Of a stretch of 64,000 nt of DNA, positions 60,395 to 64,000 are shown one piece after another. The position numbers were made by a program, and so were the translations under genes. The notes under the pieces are model-generated. The model was not told the DNA's origin and did no database searches. It saw nothing but the letters and a program-made list of their open reading frames with translations. The DNA comes from Paraburkholderia sp. UYCP14C (lineage in GTDB: Bacteria > Pseudomonadota > Gammaproteobacteria > Burkholderiales > Burkholderiaceae), in the NCBI RefSeq assembly GCF_004197395.1, contig NZ_SELS01000005.1, positions 186,001 through 250,000 of the forward strand, read 5' to 3'. The stretch's first letter is position 1. Every line of letters begins with the position of its first letter.

Positions 60395-62257
60395 TTACTT
60401 GCGCTTCAATTGCGAAATATCGCGTACCGCGCCGCGATCGGCCGAGGTCGCGAGCGCCGCATACGCCTGCAATGCCTGCGACACGACACGCTCGCGATTG
60501 GCCGGCTGCCACGCGTCGTCGCCGCGCGCTTCCATCGCCGCGCGACGGCGCGCGAGCTCTTCATTCGACACCACGAGGTGCATCTTGCGTTGCGGGATGT
60601 CGATCTCGATCACGTCGCCGTCTTCGACCAGACCGATCGTGCCGCCTTCCGCCGCTTCCGGCGACGCATGGCCGATCACGAGGCCCGACGAGCCGCCCGA
60701 GAAACGGCCATCGGTAAACAGCGCGCAGCTCTTGCCGAGGCCCTTCGACTTCAGATACGAAGTCGGGTACAGCATTTCCTGCATGCCCGGACCGCCCTTC
60801 GGACCTTCGTAGCGGATCACCACGACGTCGCCCGGCACGACCTTGTCACCGAGAATCGCGTCGACCGCGTCGTCCTGGCTTTCGAACACACGCGCGCGGC
60901 CCGAGAACAGCCACTGCGATTCGTCGACACCCGCGGTCTTCACGATGCAGCCCTTCTCCGCGAGGTTGCCGTACAGCACCGCGAGGCCGCCATCCTTCGA
61001 ATACGCGTTCTCCTTGCTGCGGATACAGCCGCTCTTGCGGTCCGTGTCGAGCGTCGCGTAGGTCGCTTCCTGGCTGAACGCGACCGTGGTCGGAATGCCG
61101 CCCGGCGCCGCGCGGAAGAACTTCTGCGCTTCCTCGCCTGCGTTGCCGGCGATGTCCCACTTCGCGATCGCGTCGCCGAGCGTGCCGCTGTGCACGTTGC
61201 CGCACGACAGATCGAGCAGGTCCGCCCGCGCGAGTTCGCCGAGAATGCCGATGATGCCGCCCGCGCGATGCACGTCCTCGATGTGGTACTTGTCGGTCAT
61301 GGGCGCGGCCTTGCACAGGCACGGCACCTTGCGCGAGATGCGATCGATGTCCGACATCGTGAAATCGACGCCCGCTTCCTGCGCGGCGGCCAGCAGGTGC
61401 AGCACGGTGTTGGTCGAGCCGCCCATCGCGACGTCGAGCGTCATCGCGTTTTCGAATGCCTGCTTGGTGGCGATGCTGCGCGGCAGGACCGAGGCGTCCT
61501 CTTCCTGATAGTAGCGGCGGCACAGATCGACGACGAGGCTGCCCGCCTGCTCGAACAGGCCCTTGCGCCATGCGTGCGTCGCGACGATCGTGCCGTTGCC
61601 CGGCAGCGCGAGGCCGATCGCCTCGGTCAGGCAGTTCATCGAGTTCGCGGTGAACATGCCCGAGCACGAACCGCAGGTCGGGCACGCATTGCGCTCGACT
61701 TCGGCGACTTCGGCGTCGCTGATCTTCGGGTCGGCGGCCTTGATCATCGCGTCGATCAGGTCGATCTTCGCGATCACCTGGCCGTCGGTCGGCGACTTGA
61801 CCTTGCCCGCTTCCATCGGACCGCCCGACACGAACACGACCGGAATGTTCAGGCGCATCGCGGCCATCAGCATGCCCGGGGTGATCTTGTCGCAGTTCGA
61901 GATGCAGACCATCGCGTCCGCGCAGTGCGCGTTGACCATGTACTCGACCGAGTCCGCGATCAGTTCGCGCGACGGCAGCGAATACAGCATGCCGCCGTGA
62001 CCCATCGCGATGCCGTCGTCGACGGCGATCGTGTTGAATTCCTTCGCCACGCCGCCGGCCGCCTCGATCTGCTTCGCGACCAGCGCGCCGAGGTCGCGCA
62101 GATGCACGTGGCCCGGCACGAACTGCGTGAACGAGTTCACGACCGCGATGATCGGCTTGCCGAAATCGCCGTCCTTCATGCCGGTCGCGCGCCACAGCGC
62201 GCGGGCGCCGGCCATGTTGCGGCCGTGGGTCGAAGTGCGTGAGCGATAGTGGGGCAT
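60395..62257 (-). CDS. ilvD: Dihydroxy-acid dehydratase
   Basis: A 620-residue IlvD of branched-chain amino acid synthesis, which dehydrates 2,3-dihydroxy-3-methylbutanoate. Fe-S cysteine regions are [32 protein letters not shown] and [10 protein letters not shown]; the C-terminal active region is [18 protein letters not shown]. The N-terminus [20 protein letters not shown] is characteristic of the long E. coli-like type. A strong terminator follows. It is independent of the sugar-acid dehydratase at 41525. Confidence 0.95.
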   Translation of the reverse strand: MPHYRSRTSTHGRNMAGARALWRATGMKDGDFGKPIIAVVNSFTQFVPGHVHLRDLGALVAKQIEAAGGVAKEFNTIAVDDGIAMGHGGMLYSLPSRELIADSVEYMVNAHCADAMVCISNCDKITPGMLMAAMRLNIPVVFVSGGPMEAGKVKSPTDGQVIAKIDLIDAMIKAADPKISDAEVAEVERNACPTCGSCSGMFTANSMNCLTEAIGLALPGNGTIVATHAWRKGLFEQAGSLVVDLCRRYYQEEDASVLPRSIATKQAFENAMTLDVAMGGSTNTVLHLLAAAQEAGVDFTMSDIDRISRKVPCLCKAAPMTDKYHIEDVHRAGGIIGILGELARADLLDLSCGNVHSGTLGDAIAKWDIAGNAGEEAQKFFRAAPGGIPTTVAFSQEATYATLDTDRKSGCIRSKENAYSKDGGLAVLYGNLAEKGCIVKTAGVDESQWLFSGRARVFESQDDAVDAILGDKVVPGDVVVIRYEGPKGGPGMQEMLYPTSYLKSKGLGKSCALFTDGRFSGGSSGLVIGHASPEAAEGGTIGLVEDGDVIEIDIPQRKMHLVVSNEELARRRAAMEARGDDAWQPANRERVVSQALQAYAALATSADRGAVRDISQLKRK

Positions 62258-62492
62258 CTGTATCCTCAGGTATTGCTGTTATCGGTTTTGATGAGCGCCC
62301 GCGCGAGCCGGCCGATGCGCCGCGGCGCCTTGAATCGGCGGCGGCGCAGCGATTGGCTCGCGGGCGGTAGGGATCGCAATAGGGCGCGGACTTTGCGCTG
62401 GGAACGAATAGTGCAAGAACGCCAGTAAGACGTCCAATATATTTTTTCGCCGCAATTAGGTCGAGAAAGATATTAATCGATGCCGCGACCGT

Positions 62493-63314
62493 TCAGCCGA
62501 TTTGCGCCAGCGCCGTCATCAGCATGCCGTCCGCTCGGGCGAGATCGTCGAGCACCGAAAAGTGCGTACAGTCCGGCACGTGCACGAGCGTAACGTCCTG
62601 CCCCGCCCCCTCGCACGCCGCCGCATACTCGTCCGACTGCCGCACCAGCTCCGGCAACTCCGCGCCGCCGACTGCGATCACGGCCGGCACACCGTTGCCG
62701 ACGTGATGGATCGGACTGTACGCGGCGATTTCCTGCTCGCTCAGTTGCAGCTTGTCGTTGAGCCATGACAGGCTGATCGGTTCGAGATCGACCAGCGCGC
62801 TGATCGGCAGTGCGTGAGTGACGAGCGGATGCGCGCGATGCAGCGCCGTCAGATGACCGCCCGCCGAGTGCCCGCTCAGACACACCGGATGCCCCGCGGT
62901 GCCGAGCCCGTCCGGGTCCGCTTGCAGATGATCGAGCAAGCCCGTGATTTCGCCGACGATCTGCGTCATCGATGCGTCCGGCGCGAGCGTGTATTCGACC
63001 AGCACGACGTTGTAGCCGTTGGCGAGCGGCCCATCGGCGATGAACGCGAAGTCTTCCTTCACGCAGTTCTGCCAGTACCCGCCGTGAATGAAGATGAACG
63101 TCGGCGCGCCGGCCTTGCCGCAGGGCAGCCAGTCGAAACGCTCGCGCGGACGCTCGCCGTAGCGCAGATCGCGCTGCCCCGGCACGCGTTCGTACAGCTT
63201 CGCGCTGCGCTGCTGGAAGTCCCGCAGGACTTCCGGGAAGTTCGGGATGGCCTGGGTGTTGTTGTAGGCCTTATCGAGCGTGGGTCGATCCATGCCGCGA
63301 TAGATGGTCGTCAT
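62493..63314 (-). CDS. Alpha/beta-hydrolase, kynurenine formamidase-like
   Basis: A 273-residue alpha/beta-hydrolase. The oxyanion motif is FIHGGYWQ, the nucleophile elbow is [10 protein letters not shown], and the catalytic histidine is in [14 protein letters not shown]. These fit the carboxylesterase or kynurenine-formamidase-like group. The N-terminal [19 protein letters not shown] is typical of that group. GGGAGA precedes ATG 63314. It is divergent from an AtoE-like gene. The substrate is not certain; aryl-formamides are one possibility. Confidence 0.8.
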   Translation of the reverse strand: MTTIYRGMDRPTLDKAYNNTQAIPNFPEVLRDFQQRSAKLYERVPGQRDLRYGERPRERFDWLPCGKAGAPTFIFIHGGYWQNCVKEDFAFIADGPLANGYNVVLVEYTLAPDASMTQIVGEITGLLDHLQADPDGLGTAGHPVCLSGHSAGGHLTALHRAHPLVTHALPISALVDLEPISLSWLNDKLQLSEQEIAAYSPIHHVGNGVPAVIAVGGAELPELVRQSDEYAAACEGAGQDVTLVHVPDCTHFSVLDDLARADGMLMTALAQIG

Positions 63315-63669
63315 AGTCTTGTGTCTCCCTGGTCATTCGATGATGGTCCGTCTGATTGTCGGCGATTCGCGTGACGGCCCGCAATGGCGTGTTTCCTTGA
63401 CATCGCCCGCGCCGAAGACGAATAATGCCACGTTCGTTTACCGAAACAGTGTTCACCGTAAGAACATTGAAAAGGAAACCGAGGCCTTTTTCCAGCGCAA
63501 CACCGGGTTCCACGCTCCTGGATTCGCGCTAGTCTGACTCCTGTCATCGAGGTCAGGTAAGGCAAGCTTGCCGCCGACACGCGCCGGCATCCCACGCCGG
63601 CGCGCCGCACCCGCCCGCTCCGCCCTGCCCCGCGTAGGGCCGGCCCGGGCACTACACAGAGTCACACAC
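63315..63669. promoter_or_regulatory. Divergent region between the hydrolase and AtoE-like genes
   Basis: This 355-base gap holds a perfect 12-base palindrome GGCAAGCTTGCC (63561-63572) and a 9-base-pair GC hairpin CGCGCCGGC-N7-GCCGGCGCG (63580-63604). No gene is evident. The palindrome is a possible operator. Confidence 0.45.
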
Positions 63670-64000
63670 ATGAAGCGAGACACTTCCCCCAATGCCGCCG
63701 GCCGGCCTGCCGCTTCGCGCGGCATCGTCGAAGGTCTGGTGTATGTTTTCGAGCAGGTCATGCCCGACCCGTTCGTGCTGTCCATCTGCCTGACGTTCTT
63801 CGTCGCCGTGCTGGCGGTGCTGATCGCCCCGACCGGCAACCTGCCGACGCTGCTCGATTCCTGGTACACCGGCACGTTCGGCATTCTGGGCTTCGCGCTG
63901 CAGATGATCCTGATCCTCGCGACCGGCTACGCAATCGCGGAAGCGCCGATCGTGCAGCGCGGCCTGCGCGCGCTCGCCTCGCACGCGAACTCGCCGACGC
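63670..64000 (+). CDS. Short-chain fatty acid transporter AtoE-like (partial, N-terminus only)
   Basis: The first 110 residues of a membrane protein that runs off the right edge. VMPDPFVLSICLTFFVAVLAVLIAP and GILGFALQMILILATGYAIAEAP match the opening of AtoE/short-chain fatty acid transporters. The start MKRDTSPNAAG is an ATG at 63670. Expected substrates are acetoacetate, butyrate or similar acids. The rest of its operon is outside the window. Confidence 0.78.
   Translation, partial: MKRDTSPNAAGRPAASRGIVEGLVYVFEQVMPDPFVLSICLTFFVAVLAVLIAPTGNLPTLLDSWYTGTFGILGFALQMILILATGYAIAEAPIVQRGLRALASHANSPT

Noticed and set aside
60017-62242. A 741-codon open frame opposite ilvD
   Set aside because: Its sequence is Arg/Ala/His-rich without any domain and it is fully antisense to the well-supported ilvD; high GC creates such frames.
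63561-63604. Terminator in front of the AtoE-like gene
   Set aside because: The palindrome and GC hairpin lack T-runs and lie between divergent genes, so an operator or leader structure is more likely than a terminator.
1-64000. tRNA, rRNA and insertion sequences
   Set aside because: No cloverleaf, conserved rRNA sequence or transposase was recognised by eye; a dedicated search (tRNAscan, Rfam, ISfinder) would be needed to exclude small ones fully.

Overview
The window is about 64 kb of GC-rich DNA with dense, mostly co-directional operons. Gene content points to a Burkholderiales bacterium, most likely a plant- or soil-associated Paraburkholderia: a pca (protocatechuate/beta-ketoadipate) block, a BraI/RsaL/BraR-type acyl-homoserine-lactone quorum-sensing locus, proteins of kinds typical of Burkholderia, and many LivFGHM-like and sugar-acid catabolic genes. 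No rRNA, tRNA, CRISPR array, insertion sequence or prophage was recognised. All identifications were read from the sequence and from memory of the families; no database search was run.

Layout. (1) 1-14.2 kb: one long minus-strand operon, divergent from a TetR regulator. It encodes a 6-hydroxynicotinate reductase-like Fe-S protein, an ApbE-like UPF0280 protein, two tandem DUF1185 paralogues, a complete branched-chain-amino-acid-type ABC importer, an enamidase, a two-gene molybdenum hydroxylase whose large subunit is fused to a triheme cytochrome c, and the start of the importer's binding protein. Together they look like a hybrid nicotinate pathway: aerobic NicAB-type hydroxylation followed by the reductive route known from the anaerobe Eubacterium barkeri. 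This is the most interesting system in the window. (2) 14.2-20 kb: pcaB-pcaD-pcaC and pcaI-pcaJ with a divergent LysR regulator. (3) 20-30.3 kb: folE, a DedA-rhodanese fusion, a diguanylate cyclase, a neighbourhood linked to phosphate and polyphosphate (CHAD protein, Pit transporter, PPK2), and an HtrA-like protease. (4) 30.3-41.5 kb: accessory and hypothetical genes. They include a class II Fic protein behind a repeat-rich promoter, an MFS exporter, a decaying three-gene lipid or envelope operon with an amber codon inside a catalytic motif, a candidate small RNA, and cysE. (5) 41.5-49.7 kb: a sugar-acid catabolic operon (DapA-like aldolase, SMP-30 lactonase, ABC importer, IlvD/Edd dehydratase). 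(6) 50-52.8 kb: the quorum-sensing locus plus a GntR regulator. (7) 53-64 kb: universal stress protein, FNR-type regulator, EgtB/SenA-like enzyme, two more diguanylate cyclases, cytochrome b561, CHRD protein, ilvD, a formamidase-like hydrolase and the start of an AtoE-like transporter.

In region 1 the genes would work as follows. The ABC system imports the pyridine substrate. The NicAB-like enzyme hydroxylates nicotinate to 6-hydroxynicotinate, passing electrons to the fused cytochromes. The reductase forms 1,4,5,6-tetrahydro-6-oxonicotinate. Enamidase opens the ring to 2-formylglutarate plus ammonia. The UPF0280 protein may help install a covalent flavin, and the DUF1185 pair has no assigned step. 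Enzymes that would finish the E. barkeri route are not in the window.
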